Part shown: one piece after another, positions 36,645 through 45,907 of the stretch
Layout: each line of letters opens with the position of its first letter
How positions within the stretch are numbered: the stretch's first letter is position 1
DNA from: Paraburkholderia sacchari
GTDB taxonomy: Bacteria > Pseudomonadota > Gammaproteobacteria > Burkholderiales > Burkholderiaceae
Assembly (NCBI RefSeq): GCF_000785435.2
Contig: NZ_JTDB02000007.1
Location: 253,745 to 317,744 of the forward strand
Length of the DNA: 64,000 nt
Direction: 5' to 3'
Translations under genes and position numbers: made by a program
Notes under the pieces: generated by a model
Database searches by the model: none
Told to the model about the DNA's origin: nothing
Seen by the model: only the letters and a program-made list of their open reading frames with translations

Positions 36645-36971
36645 TTACAGGTGGCTATCCAGGAATGCAGTGAGCTGCGACTTCGAGAGTGCGCCGACCT
36701 TCTGTGCCGCAACGGCGCCATTCTTGAAGAGGATCAGCGTCGGGATGCCGCGCACGCCGAACTTCACCGGCGTCGATTGATGCTCGTCAACGTTGATTTT
36801 CGCAATCTGGAGGCGGTCGCCGTAGTCCTTCGCGACCTCGTCGAGAATCGGCGCGATCATCTTGCAGGGGCCGCACCATTCGGCCCAGAAGTCCAGCAGC
36901 ACGGGCTTGTCGGATTTCACGACGTCCTGTTCGAACGATGCGTCGCTGATGTGCTTGATTTGTTCGCTCAT
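36645..36971 (-). CDS. trxA: Thioredoxin TrxA
   Basis: A 108-residue thioredoxin with the active site W-C33-G-P-C36 in [15 protein letters not shown] and the cis-proline region [11 protein letters not shown]. It is the cytoplasmic general disulfide reductase. It lies upstream of rho on the same strand, a common beta-proteobacterial order. A tandem 14-bp repeat sits about 100 bp upstream of its start. Confidence 0.96.
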   Translation of the reverse strand: MSEQIKHISDASFEQDVVKSDKPVLLDFWAEWCGPCKMIAPILDEVAKDYGDRLQIAKINVDEHQSTPVKFGVRGIPTLILFKNGAVAAQKVGALSKSQLTAFLDSHL

Positions 36972-37072
36972 TGTATGAATACCTCTTCACGATCGAGGCT
37001 GATTGAATTGCTCGCCACGATACACCAAAACTCAAAATATATCCGGGGGCCAGGGCCTCGCCAGGCGGGACC

Positions 37073-37114
37073 GGATGCGGTCGCCGGGATACGGTCGCCG
37101 GGATACGGTCGCCG
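37073..37114. repeat. Three tandem copies of a 14-bp repeat
   Basis: GGATGCGGTCGCCG (37073-37086) is followed by two identical copies of GGATACGGTCGCCG (37087-37100, 37101-37114). It lies about 100 bp upstream of the trxA start codon. The copy number is likely to vary between strains. Confidence 0.85.
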
Positions 37115-37406
37115 GGCCTGCCCAGGCAACGGTCGACGCCAGTGTAGCCTAAATCCCTATGCGTTGCCGACGGTGATAGTACGCATATCGGCAGCAGGGT
37201 TTCCCGGTATTTCAAGGTATTTCCCGAACCTCATATTGCCGATATGGCGATGCGGGGCGTGTTTGCAAGAGGGCGCACGCGATGCGTCGTCTTGCATCCG
37301 TCTGCCTGTTTTTCATGTGCTCATCCCGGCTCGCTCATCGCGTTGGTCCAGGGCCTTTTGAAGACTTTTTTGCGATGCGGCATTCGCAATGCCGTACAAC
37401 CGATGT

Positions 37407-37412
37407 TAGAAT
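37407..37412 (+). promoter_or_regulatory. -10 box of the ffs promoter
   Basis: TAGAAT at 37407-37412 is six bases before the predicted 5' end of 4.5S RNA (37418). The -35 is weak (TTCGCA, 37383-37388, 18-base spacer). Confidence 0.55.
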
Positions 37413-37417
37413 GCGCC

Positions 37418-37517
37418 GTGACGGGCCTCCTCGCATGGAGGGGCGGTCAACCTGGTCAGGTCGGGAACGAAGCAGCCACAGCCGTTTTCCGCCAGTGCCG
37501 AGGGTCAGGCTCGTCAC
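37418..37517 (+). ncRNA. ffs: 4.5S RNA of the signal recognition particle
   Basis: The apical domain carries the conserved GGTCAGGTCGGGAACGAAGC segment that binds Ffh. The ends GTGACGGGCCT (37418-37428) and AGGCTCGTCAC (37507-37517) pair along 11 positions with one G-U, closing a 100-base rod like bacterial small SRP RNA. A T/C-rich run follows immediately as terminator. Ends are set from base pairing and may be off by a few bases. Confidence 0.93.
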
Positions 37518-37774
37518 CTTCCTTTTTTCTTCCGCGTTGTTTCTTCTCCCCCTCGTTGTTTCTCCCTGAGTGCGTCGTCTTGCCGAATGTGGCTGAGTGT
37601 GCCGCTTTTGCACGTTGCACGCATGCCAATTGCCTGCGGGGAAGTGGGGCGCAAGAACCTGCAAGAACGATCTCCTGGCAGTGCCTTGGCCGGGGTTCGG
37701 CGTGCCCGTCCGGACGACGCGAGACGCGTTTCGAATCCATCTGGACGCACGGGCGTTGCTGATACAATTTCCAG
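37518..37774. other. ffs to dnaX intergenic region
   Basis: After the pyrimidine-rich ffs tail (37518-37565) there is no recognisable gene. A TACAAT at 37763-37768 sits right before dnaX (see findings). Confidence 0.5.
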
Positions 37775-40243
37775 ATGACCTATCAAGTTCTCGCACGCAA
37801 GTGGCGACCGAAGGATTTTGCTTCGCTCGTCGGACAGGAGCACGTGGTGCGCGCGCTCACGCATGCGCTCGACGGCGGGCGTCTGCATCACGCGTATCTC
37901 TTCACGGGCACGCGCGGCGTGGGCAAGACGACGCTTTCGCGCATCTTCGCCAAGGCGCTCAATTGCGAGACCGGCGTGACGTCAAAGCCGTGCGGCGTGT
38001 GTCGCGCGTGCAGGGAGATCGACGAAGGCCGCTTCGTCGATTATGTCGAGATGGACGCGGCGAGCAATCGGGGCGTCGACGAAATGGCGGCGTTGCTCGA
38101 GCGCGCGGTCTATGCGCCCGTGGATGCGCGCTTCAAGGTCTACATGATCGACGAAGTGCACATGCTCACGAACCACGCGTTCAACGCGATGCTCAAGACG
38201 CTTGAGGAGCCGCCGCCGCACGTCAAGTTCATCCTCGCGACCACCGACCCGCAGAAGATTCCGGTCACGGTGCTCTCGCGCTGTCTGCAGTTCAACCTGA
38301 AGCAGATGCCGGCCGCCAATATCGTCGAGCATCTCACGCATATTCTTGGCGAAGAGAAGGTCGAGTTCGAGCCGCAAGCGCTGCGCCTGCTCGCACGCGC
38401 CGCGGACGGCTCGATGCGCGACGCGCTTTCGCTCACTGACCAGGCTATCGCCTATTCGGCCAATCAGGTCACGGAAGAAGCCGTGCGCGGCATGCTCGGC
38501 GCGCTTGACCAGAGCTACCTGATTCGCTTGATCGACGCCCTGATTGCAGGCGACGGTGCGCAGGTACTCGCGATCGCCGACGAAATGTCGCTGCGCAGCC
38601 TGTCGTTCTCGACCGCGCTGCAAGATCTCGCGAGCTTGTTCCATCGCGTGGCGTGGGCGCAATTCGCGCCGGCGTCGGTGCTCGACGAATGGCCCGAGGC
38701 CGACGATCTGCGCCGCTTCGCCGACGTGTTGAGCGCGGAGCAGGTGCAGCTTTTCTATCAGATTGCGACGCTTGGGCGCAGCGAGCTCGGGCTTGCGCCC
38801 GACGAGTACGCGGGCTTCACCATGACGCTGCTGCGCATGCTCGCGTTCGAGCCTTCGGCGGGCGCGGGCAGTGTCGGCAGCGCGCCGGTTTCGAGGCCGG
38901 TTGCGGCAGGCGCGGGCGTGCGTGCGGCTGCGCAGACGGCAACACAGACGGCAACTTCGGCGGCGGGCGTTGTGTCCGCCGAGCGCGCTGTTGTTCAGCC
39001 GAAGGTCGCCGCGCCGACAAAGCCGGACGCACCGCTTGCTGAACCGGCGCAGGTTGAAGTCGCGAGCACGCCGCTTCGTGCCGTTGTGGCTGAAGACGCG
39101 AAGCAGAGCGCCGCATCGCCGGTTGCCGACGATGTCCATACCGATTCCGCTGACTCTGCGGCGGCGAATGTTGTGGACGCCGCGCCTGTTGCACAAGTGC
39201 GCATCGTGCCGCCTTGGGAAGACGACGCCACGGCCGCTTCGGGCGACGATGCAAAGCCGGAAGCGCAAGCCGACGTGCAAACCGCGGCGGCGTCCGCTGT
39301 AGCGCCTGTCGCCGCAGAGCCGGCTGCGCCTGGGGTACTGCCTGGGTCACAGCCTCAGATGCATGAGGCGCGCGCTGTAGCGGCGTCGTCGCGCAGCGGT
39401 GCGAGCGCCGCACTCGACGTGCTGCGCAGCAAGGGCATGCGGGTGTCAACCGAGCGCGGTTCCCGGCCAGCGGCCCCGGCCACAACGCCCGCGGCGCCTC
39501 CGAAGGCAGCCGCGCCGCGCGCGGAAGTGAAGGTGCCGACACCCGACCCCGCGCGTCGCGCGGCGGCTGCGCAAGAAGCGCAGGCGCGTCGGCCCGCGCG
39601 GGAATCGAACCCGCGACAGGACGCGTCGGGTGCGCCGCCCTGGGACGACATCCCGCCCGACGATTACGTGCCGCTCAGCGCCGACGACGCTTATTTCTCG
39701 GCATCCGAAGACAATTTCGCGCCTGCTTACGAGAGCGAGTCCGCCGCGCCACGCGCAGCCGTTCCCGCCGCGACTTCGGCGGCAGTGGTCGACGTAAGCA
39801 AGCTGCCTGCGGGCATCCCGCTCGACGCCATCGGCTTTTCGGGCGACTGGCCTGCGCTTGCCGCCACGCTGCCGCTCACGGGCATTTCGTATCAGCTCGC
39901 GTTCAACAGTGAACTCACCGCGCTCGAAGATGGTGTGCTCAAGCTCAGCGTGCCGGTGCCGCAGTACGCCGAAACCTCGCAGGTCGCCAAGCTCAAGATG
40001 GCGTTGGCCGAGAGGCTCGGCAAGCCCGTGGAGGTCGACGTCACGGTCGGCCCCGCGCGCCGCACCGCGGCCGCGCTGGATGCTGCCGCGCGCGCCGAGC
40101 GCCAGCGCGACGCCGAGCGCGAGATCGGCGCCGATCCTTTCGTGCAGCAATTGATTCGCGACTTCGGCGCGAGCATCGTGCCGGGTTCGATCCGGCCGAT
40201 CGCGCCCGAGGCCGCGACGGGCGGCAACCAGGCCGCCCATTGA
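37775..40243 (+). CDS. dnaX: DNA polymerase III subunits gamma/tau
   Basis: An 822-residue clamp-loader ATPase. The AAA+ part has MTYQVLARKWRPKDFASLVGQEHVVRAL, Walker A GTRGVGKTT near residue 44, the zinc-binding cysteines around CGVCRAC, and the DEVHMLTNHAFNAMLKTLEEPP motif. From about 360 to 680 is a long Ala/Pro/Val-rich linker. The C terminus (ISYQLAFNSELTALEDGVLKLSVPVPQY...) is the tau alpha-binding domain. No obvious slippery A-run frameshift site was seen, so gamma may not be made by frameshifting here. ybaB and recR follow, the conserved dnaX-ybaB-recR order. Confidence 0.96.
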   Translation: MTYQVLARKWRPKDFASLVGQEHVVRALTHALDGGRLHHAYLFTGTRGVGKTTLSRIFAKALNCETGVTSKPCGVCRACREIDEGRFVDYVEMDAASNRGVDEMAALLERAVYAPVDARFKVYMIDEVHMLTNHAFNAMLKTLEEPPPHVKFILATTDPQKIPVTVLSRCLQFNLKQMPAANIVEHLTHILGEEKVEFEPQALRLLARAADGSMRDALSLTDQAIAYSANQVTEEAVRGMLGALDQSYLIRLIDALIAGDGAQVLAIADEMSLRSLSFSTALQDLASLFHRVAWAQFAPASVLDEWPEADDLRRFADVLSAEQVQLFYQIATLGRSELGLAPDEYAGFTMTLLRMLAFEPSAGAGSVGSAPVSRPVAAGAGVRAAAQTATQTATSAAGVVSAERAVVQPKVAAPTKPDAPLAEPAQVEVASTPLRAVVAEDAKQSAASPVADDVHTDSADSAAANVVDAAPVAQVRIVPPWEDDATAASGDDAKPEAQADVQTAAASAVAPVAAEPAAPGVLPGSQPQMHEARAVAASSRSGASAALDVLRSKGMRVSTERGSRPAAPATTPAAPPKAAAPRAEVKVPTPDPARRAAAAQEAQARRPARESNPRQDASGAPPWDDIPPDDYVPLSADDAYFSASEDNFAPAYESESAAPRAAVPAATSAAVVDVSKLPAGIPLDAIGFSGDWPALAATLPLTGISYQLAFNSELTALEDGVLKLSVPVPQYAETSQVAKLKMALAERLGKPVEVDVTVGPARRTAAALDAAARAERQRDAEREIGADPFVQQLIRDFGASIVPGSIRPIAPEAATGGNQAAH

Positions 40244-40324
40244 ATTACGCCGCGCGGCGCTCCGGGCGCCGCGCGTGCGAACACATCATTTACGAATCAC
40301 ACATGATCCAGAAGGAGCAGTGAA

Positions 40325-40651
40325 ATGTTGAAAGGTCAACTCGCCGGGCTCATGAAGCAAGCTCAGCAGATGCAGGAAAACATGAAGAAGATGCAGGAGC
40401 AGCTTGCCCAGATCGAAGTCGAGGGTCAGGCAGGCGCCGGCCTCGTCAAGGTCACGATGACGTGCCGCAACGACGTGCGCCGCGTGTCGATCGATCCGAG
40501 CCTGCTCGCCGACGACAAGGACATGCTCGAAGACCTCGTCGCCGCTGCGTTCAACGACGCCGTGCGCAAAGCCGAAGCCACGTCGCAGGAAAAGATGGGC
40601 GGCATGACCGCCGGTCTGCCGCTGCCGCCGGGCTTCAAGCTGCCGTTCTAA
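40325..40651 (+). CDS. ybaB: Nucleoid-associated protein YbaB/EbfC family
   Basis: A 108-residue protein with [29 protein letters not shown], an amphipathic helix rich in Met/Gln, then [20 protein letters not shown], typical of dimeric YbaB/EbfC DNA-binding proteins. A strong AAGGAG precedes the ATG. It lies between dnaX and recR. Confidence 0.95.
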   Translation: MLKGQLAGLMKQAQQMQENMKKMQEQLAQIEVEGQAGAGLVKVTMTCRNDVRRVSIDPSLLADDKDMLEDLVAAAFNDAVRKAEATSQEKMGGMTAGLPLPPGFKLPF

Positions 40652-40749
40652 AGCAGGCGCGCCGCGCGGCCCGGTGGCCGCGCGCAGCCTCGTGCGCGAC
40701 GGCTTTGCCGGCCGCCGCGCACGCTCATGCATTGCCACGCTGAATCCGC

Positions 40750-41346
40750 ATGAAACAACCTTCCGCCCTGGCGGCGCTCGTCGAGGCGCTGCGCGTGTTG
40801 CCCGGTGTCGGGCCGAAGTCGGCGCAGCGCATGGCTTATCACCTGATGCAGCATGACCGCGACGGCGCTGAAAAGCTCGGCCGCGCGCTTTTGTTCGCAA
40901 CCGACCACCTGAAGCATTGCGAGAAGTGCAACACCTTCACCGAAGCTCAGGTCTGCGAAACATGCCTCGACGATGAGCGCGATCCCACGCTCCTGTGCGT
41001 CGTGGAGACGCCCGCCGACCAGATCATGCTCGAGCAGACCATGACTTATCGCGGGCTGTATTTCGTGCTGATGGGGCATCTGAGTCCGCTGGACGGTATC
41101 GGTCCCAAGGAAATTCATTTTGATCGCCTCGTGAAGCGCGCCTCCGATGGCATCGTCAAGGAGGTTGTTCTCGCAACCAATTTTACCAATGAGGGCGAGG
41201 CCACCGCGCACTACCTCGGCCAGACGCTCAAGGCGCGGGGCCTCGCCGTCACGCGCCTCGCGCGTGGCGTGCCGGTGGGCGGAGAACTGGAATACGTCGA
41301 CGCGGGCACCATTGCCCGCGCAATGCTCGACCGGCGCTCGATGTAG
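40750..41346 (+). CDS. recR: Recombination mediator RecR
   Basis: The 198-residue protein has an N-terminal HhH ([20 protein letters not shown]), a four-cysteine zinc finger ([16 protein letters not shown]), a Toprim domain ([17 protein letters not shown]), and the C-terminal Walker-B-like end. It loads RecA with RecF/RecO in gap repair. It is located 98 bp after ybaB, in the usual dnaX-ybaB-recR group. Confidence 0.96.
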   Translation: MKQPSALAALVEALRVLPGVGPKSAQRMAYHLMQHDRDGAEKLGRALLFATDHLKHCEKCNTFTEAQVCETCLDDERDPTLLCVVETPADQIMLEQTMTYRGLYFVLMGHLSPLDGIGPKEIHFDRLVKRASDGIVKEVVLATNFTNEGEATAHYLGQTLKARGLAVTRLARGVPVGGELEYVDAGTIARAMLDRRSM

Positions 41347-41381
41347 CGCCGCGCCGACAAGCAGAACACCAAAGGAGACTC

Positions 41382-42635
41382 ATGAGCGCAGCCTCTTCCC
41401 CCGAATCCGCTGCGAAACCAGCCGGCCCGCTTGCAGGCGTCAAAGTGCTCGAACTCGGCACGCTGATCGCAGGCCCGTTCGCAGCGCGCTTTCTTGGCGA
41501 ATTCGGCGCCGAGGTCATCAAGATCGAGGACCCGAAGGGCGGCGACCCGCTGCGCAAGTGGCGCAAGCTCTATCCCGAAGTGGGCGGCACCTCGCTCTGG
41601 TGGGCGGTGCAGGCACGCAACAAGAAGTCGGTGACGATCAATCTCAAGGCCGAGGAAGGCAAGGAGATCGTGCGCCGGCTCGCGAAAGAAGCCGATATCG
41701 TTATCGAGAACTTCCGGCCTGGCCTGCTCGAAAAGCTCGGGCTCGGCTACGACGTGCTCTCGAAGGAGAACCCCGGTCTCGTGATGGTGCGGCTTTCGGG
41801 TTATGGCCAGACCGGCCCGTATCGCGATCGTCCAGGCTTTGGCGCGATCGCCGAGTCGATGGGCGGGTTGCGCCATATCACCGGCTATCCAGAACTGCCG
41901 CCGCCGCGCATCGGCATTTCGATCGGCGACTCGATCGCGGCGCTGCACGGCGTGATCGGCGCAATGATGGCGCTTCATCATCGCAACATGAACGGCGGCA
42001 GCGGCCAGATCGTCGACGTCGCGCTCTACGAGGCCGTGTTCAACATGATGGAGAGCGTGGTGCCCGAGTACGGCGTGTACGGCATGGTGCGCGAGCGCAC
42101 CGGCGCCTCGCTGCCGGGCATCGTGCCGTCGAACACGTATCCGTGCCGCGACGGCAGCATCGTGATCGGCGGCAACAGCGATCCGATCTTCAAGCGTCTC
42201 ATGACGGCGATCGATCGCGACGACCTCGCCAACGATCCTGGCCTCGCGCACAACGACGGCCGTGTGCCGCGCACGGCGGAGATCGATGGCGCGATCGCGC
42301 AGTGGCTCGCGACGCGCTCCATCGACGAAGCGCTCGACGTGCTCAATGCCGCCGACGTGCCCGTGGGCCGCATCTACACGGTGGCCGACATGTTCACCGA
42401 TCCGCAGTTTGCCGCGCGCCAGATGATCCAGCAGTTCCGCTGGCAGAAGAAGGATGCGCAGGAGGGCGAGGGTGTCGATATCGCGCTGCCGGCGGTCACG
42501 CCCAAGCTCTCGGCGACGCCGGGCGACACGCGCTGGCTCGGCCCCGAACTGGGCGAGCACACCGACGAAGTCTTGCGCTCGCTCGGTTATGACGCGGAGC
42601 GCATCGCACAGTTGCACGCGCAACAAATCGTCTAG
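41382..42635 (+). CDS. CaiB/BaiF-family (class III) CoA-transferase
   Basis: A 417-residue class III CoA-transferase: GVKVLELGTLIAGPFAARFLGEFGAEVIKIEDP at the N terminus, NKKSVTINLKAEEGKEIVRRL, IVIENFRPGLLEKLGLGYD and the acidic catalytic region before PYRDRPGFG. It moves CoA between carboxylic acids, but the substrate (for example formyl, succinyl or carnitine type) cannot be read from the sequence. It is preceded by AAAGGAGAC and followed by an intrinsic terminator. There is no obvious pathway partner beside it. Confidence 0.9.
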   Translation: MSAASSPESAAKPAGPLAGVKVLELGTLIAGPFAARFLGEFGAEVIKIEDPKGGDPLRKWRKLYPEVGGTSLWWAVQARNKKSVTINLKAEEGKEIVRRLAKEADIVIENFRPGLLEKLGLGYDVLSKENPGLVMVRLSGYGQTGPYRDRPGFGAIAESMGGLRHITGYPELPPPRIGISIGDSIAALHGVIGAMMALHHRNMNGGSGQIVDVALYEAVFNMMESVVPEYGVYGMVRERTGASLPGIVPSNTYPCRDGSIVIGGNSDPIFKRLMTAIDRDDLANDPGLAHNDGRVPRTAEIDGAIAQWLATRSIDEALDVLNAADVPVGRIYTVADMFTDPQFAARQMIQQFRWQKKDAQEGEGVDIALPAVTPKLSATPGDTRWLGPELGEHTDEVLRSLGYDAERIAQLHAQQIV

Positions 42636-42668
42636 CGGCGCGGTGGTTATTGCAGCGCTGAAAATTTG

Positions 42669-42697
42669 AAAAAGGCTCGCGCATCGCGAGCCTTTTT
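42669..42697. terminator. Intrinsic terminator after the CoA-transferase gene
   Basis: AAAAAGGCTCGCG (42669-42681) and CGCGAGCCTTTTT (42685-42697) form a perfect 13-bp stem with a CAT loop and T run. It lies between convergent genes and is near-symmetrical, so it can work both ways. Confidence 0.93.
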
Positions 42698-42727
42698 CTC
42701 GTTTACAAGCGTAACGCGCCGCGCCGG

Positions 42728-43699
42728 TCAGGGCTCGATCACGATCTTCCCCGTCACCTTGCGCGAGGCCATGTCCTTGAGCGCCTGCGCGGTGTCGGCG
42801 AGTGCGTAACGCTTCGAGACATAGGGCTTGAGCTTGCCCTCGCCGATCCAGCCCACCATCTGCGCGAAGGCCGCTGCATTGCGCTGCGGCTCGCGGCGCG
42901 CGAAATCGCCCCAGAACACGCCGACAATACTCGCACCCTTGAGCAGCGTGAGGTTCAACGGCAGCCTCGGGATTTCGCCGTTGGCGAAGCCGACCACGAG
43001 ATAGCGGCCGCGCCAGCCGATGCTGCGAAACGCCGGCTCCGCATAAATGCCGCCGACCGGGTCGTAGATCACGTCGGGACCCTTGCCGTCGGTGAGCGTC
43101 TTGATGCGCTCGCGCAGGTCCTCGGTGCTGTAGTTGATGGTGGCGTCGGCGCCGAAGCGGCGGCAGACCTCGAGCTTTTCGTCGCTCGATGCCGCTGCGA
43201 TCACGCGCGCACCCAACGCCTTGCCGATCTCCACCGCAGCCAGACCCACGCCGCCCGCCGCGCCGAGCACGAGCACCGTTTCGCCGGCGCGCAGCGCGGC
43301 GCGGTCGACCACGGCGTGATGCGAGGTGCCGTAGGCGAGCGTGAAGGCGGCCGCAGTGGCGAAATCGGCGCCTTCGGGCAGCGGCACGCAGGCGGCGGCA
43401 TCGGCAAGCGCCTGCTCCGCGAACCCGCCGTTGCCCACATAGGCGACCACGCGCATGCCGGGCGCGAGCGCCACGCCCTCGCCGGCGGCTCGCACGATGC
43501 CGGCGACCTCGGCGCCCGGCGTGAACGGCAGCGGGGGCTTGACCTGATATTTGTTCTCGATGATCAGGACGTCCGGGAAGTTAACGGCAGCCGCCTTCAC
43601 GTCGATCACCACCTGGCCCGCGCCTGGCACGAGGTCAGGCAGGTCTTCGAGGGTGAGCGTTTCGGGCGGGCCGTACTGGTTGCAGCGGATTGCGCGCAT
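42728..43699 (-). CDS. NADPH:quinone oxidoreductase-like medium-chain dehydrogenase
   Basis: A 323-residue zinc-independent MDR: an [15 protein letters not shown] start, [33 protein letters not shown], the cofactor loop [20 protein letters not shown] and the GKIVIEP end. It probably reduces quinones or enones with NADPH. ATG 43699 is preceded by CAGGAGACACG. An earlier in-frame ATG would add 13 residues without support. It is convergent with the CoA-transferase gene. Confidence 0.88.
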   Translation of the reverse strand: MRAIRCNQYGPPETLTLEDLPDLVPGAGQVVIDVKAAAVNFPDVLIIENKYQVKPPLPFTPGAEVAGIVRAAGEGVALAPGMRVVAYVGNGGFAEQALADAAACVPLPEGADFATAAAFTLAYGTSHHAVVDRAALRAGETVLVLGAAGGVGLAAVEIGKALGARVIAAASSDEKLEVCRRFGADATINYSTEDLRERIKTLTDGKGPDVIYDPVGGIYAEPAFRSIGWRGRYLVVGFANGEIPRLPLNLTLLKGASIVGVFWGDFARREPQRNAAAFAQMVGWIGEGKLKPYVSKRYALADTAQALKDMASRKVTGKIVIEP

Positions 43700-44019
43700 C
43701 GTGTCTCCTGTCTTTTGTCGTTCCGGTAGGGCGGTCATGGATAAAGCTCAGCGCCACAGTGTACGGCAATCCCGGTTTATGCGAACGATCGTGCATTTAT
43801 GTCTGCGTGCCGGTTATCGATCCAGTCCGCGCGCGGCCGGAAAAGATCGCGCAACGGGTGCGAGAAGCGGAAGAAAAACGGAAGAAAAACGGGGCGAAGA
43901 GCGTCGCGCGCAAGATTCCCTGCACGCGCCGGAATGTGGCGCGAATCAGCTCGTGCGCAGCGGCGGGCGCATACCGGCGTGTCGTTCGCCTGCCTTCTTT
44001 CCTCGGTTACAATCGGCGG
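43700..44019. other. 320-bp divergent region between the oxidoreductase and surE
   Basis: No gene is recognised here, although the surE frame is open through it. It holds a short direct repeat, CGGAAGAAAAA twice around 43867-43890, and a TACAAT box at 44008-44013 just before surE. Confidence 0.45.
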
Positions 44020-44781
44020 ATGCGAATCCTGATCAGCAACGACGACGGTTATCTCGCGCCCGGCCTTGCCGCGCTCTACGAAGCGCTCAAGCCGCTCGGC
44101 GAGATCACGGTAATGGCGCCCGAGCAGAACTGCAGCGCCGCTTCCAACTCGCTCACGCTGTGGCGCCCGCTCTCGGTGCTGCGCTCGGCGAGCACAGGTT
44201 TCTATTACGTGAACGGCACGCCCACCGACTCCGTGCATATCGCGCTCACGGGCATGCTCGATCACAAGCCTGATCTCGTGGTCTCCGGCATCAACAACGG
44301 TCAGAACATGGGCGAGGACACGCTGTATTCGGGTACGGTCGCCGCGGCCACCGAAGGCATCATGTTCGGCATGCCGGCCATTGCGTTCTCGCTCGTCGAC
44401 AAAGACTGGGCGCATCTCGATTCCGCCGCGCGCGTGGCGGCCGACATCGTCGCGCATTATCTGGCGAATCCGCTGCCGGGCAATCCGCTGCTCAACGTCA
44501 ACATTCCCAATCTGCCATACGACGAACTCGGCGAATGGCGTGTCACGCGTCTGGGCAAACGTCATCCTTCGCAGCCCGTGATCCGCGAAACCAATCCGCG
44601 CGGCGAGCCGATCTACTGGATCGGCCCTTCGGGCAGCGCGCGCGACGCGAGCGAGGGCACGGACTTTCATGCGGTGTCGCACGGTCATGTGTCGATTACG
44701 CCGCTGCAACTCGACCTCACACACACGCAGATGTTGCCGGCGACGCACGAATGGGTGCGTCAGGGCGGCAGCGCTTCATGA
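44020..44781 (+). CDS. surE: 5'/3'-nucleotidase SurE
   Basis: A 253-residue metal-dependent phosphatase. [16 protein letters not shown] holds the Asp-Asp metal pair (D8, D9). It also has [27 protein letters not shown] and [22 protein letters not shown]. The stationary-phase survival enzyme hydrolyses nucleoside monophosphates. Its stop overlaps the pcm start (ATGA), and the surE-pcm-nlpD-rpoS order is conserved. TACAAT ends six bases before the ATG. Confidence 0.96.
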   Translation: MRILISNDDGYLAPGLAALYEALKPLGEITVMAPEQNCSAASNSLTLWRPLSVLRSASTGFYYVNGTPTDSVHIALTGMLDHKPDLVVSGINNGQNMGEDTLYSGTVAAATEGIMFGMPAIAFSLVDKDWAHLDSAARVAADIVAHYLANPLPGNPLLNVNIPNLPYDELGEWRVTRLGKRHPSQPVIRETNPRGEPIYWIGPSGSARDASEGTDFHAVSHGHVSITPLQLDLTHTQMLPATHEWVRQGGSAS

Positions 44782-45902
44782 CGGGCGAGCGCACGAAGCG
44801 TTTCCCGCTCGGTCTCGCGGATCTCGTGCGCGAGCCGCGGCGTCACGACGGCCAGGATCGTCACGATGGGCGGCCGGGCGAGGCGCGCGCGCCGCTCGGG
44901 CGCGCGGGCCAGCCAGGTGTTTCAGGCGCAGCGAAGCGGGCGGTCAACCCCGTCGCGAAAGCCGCGCCTGCGAAAAACGCTGGCGTCAAGGGCTTGCCGG
45001 GCGTGAAGAACACGCCAGGTTCGTCGGCCGCCACGCACGGCATTCAACCCGCAAAAGCGCCCGGGGCAGTGCATGCCGCAGCGTCGCCTGCGCGCAAATC
45101 CGAGGTGCGCCGCAGCGAACCGGTGCCGCGCCCCGCGGCATCTTTTCCTGTCGCCACGTCCGTGGCCAGAAACGGTCAAGCGCGGCCTGCGGCCAACGCG
45201 CGCCCGGGTGCGGCGCCCAGCTCGGGGGCGCCCGGCGTCGCGCTCAACGGCGCGCACGCGCTGACTTCGGAACGGGTTCGCGAACGCATGGTCGAACGCC
45301 TGCGTGCGAATGGCATTGCCGACCCGCGCGTGCTACAGGCCATTGCGGGTGTGCCGCGCCACATGTTCGTCGACCCAGGCCTCGCGACCCAGGCCTACGA
45401 AGATGCGGCGTTGCCGATCGGCCATCACCAGACCATTTCGAAGCCCTCGGTCGTCGCCCGCATGCTCGAACTCGCGGGCGCGGGCCGCAACCTCGAGCGC
45501 GTGCTCGAAATCGGCACCGGCTGCGGCTATCAGGCCGCGGTGCTGAGCCGGATTGCACGCGATGTGTATTCCATTGAACGCATCAAGCCGTTATACGAGC
45601 GCGCGAAAACGAACCTGCGCCCGCTGCGCATCCCGAACATCCGTTTGCACTACGGCGACGGACGGCTCGGTTTGCCGTCGGCGGGGCCGTTCGACGCGAT
45701 CGTAATCGCCGCCGCCGGCTTCGAGGTGCCGCAGGCGCTGCTCGAACAGCTTGCCATTGGCGGACGGCTCGTCGCGCCTGTCGCGGAGCAGGGCGAGACG
45801 ACCCAGGTGCTCACGCTCGTCGAGCGCACGGGGCCTGCGCAGTGGCGGGAGTCGCGGCTTGATCGCGTTTTCTTTGTCCCTTTAAAATCCGGAGTGATTT
45901 GA
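44778..45902 (+). CDS. pcm: Protein-L-isoaspartate O-methyltransferase with long N-terminal extension
   Basis: A 374-residue protein. Only residues from about 158 onward are the Pcm methyltransferase ([29 protein letters not shown] loop [28 protein letters not shown]), which alone equals the usual 210-residue enzyme. The first 155 residues are low complexity rich in Ala, Pro, Arg, Gly and Lys and probably disordered. ATG 44778 overlaps the surE stop as ATGA, supporting translation of the extension. It methylates isoaspartyl residues to start their repair. Confidence 0.92.
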   Translation: MTGERTKRFPLGLADLVREPRRHDGQDRHDGRPGEARAPLGRAGQPGVSGAAKRAVNPVAKAAPAKNAGVKGLPGVKNTPGSSAATHGIQPAKAPGAVHAAASPARKSEVRRSEPVPRPAASFPVATSVARNGQARPAANARPGAAPSSGAPGVALNGAHALTSERVRERMVERLRANGIADPRVLQAIAGVPRHMFVDPGLATQAYEDAALPIGHHQTISKPSVVARMLELAGAGRNLERVLEIGTGCGYQAAVLSRIARDVYSIERIKPLYERAKTNLRPLRIPNIRLHYGDGRLGLPSAGPFDAIVIAAAGFEVPQALLEQLAIGGRLVAPVAEQGETTQVLTLVERTGPAQWRESRLDRVFFVPLKSGVI

Positions 45903-45907
45903 AACCG

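Larger units (their letters stand above)
36972..37417. other. Intergenic region between trxA and ffs
   Basis: This 446-bp region has no convincing ORF. It holds three tandem copies of a 14-bp unit (37073-37114), the trxA promoter region and, at its right end, the ffs promoter. Confidence 0.5.

Noticed and set aside
39594-39618. In dnaX, GGGAATCGAACCC with flanking complementary GCG bases looks like the complement of a tRNA T arm, suggesting an antisense tRNA or an attachment site.
   Set aside because: No anticodon arm, D arm, acceptor pairing or CCA could be traced on the minus strand, and the bases lie in frame in the low-complexity DnaX linker. Probably coincidence.
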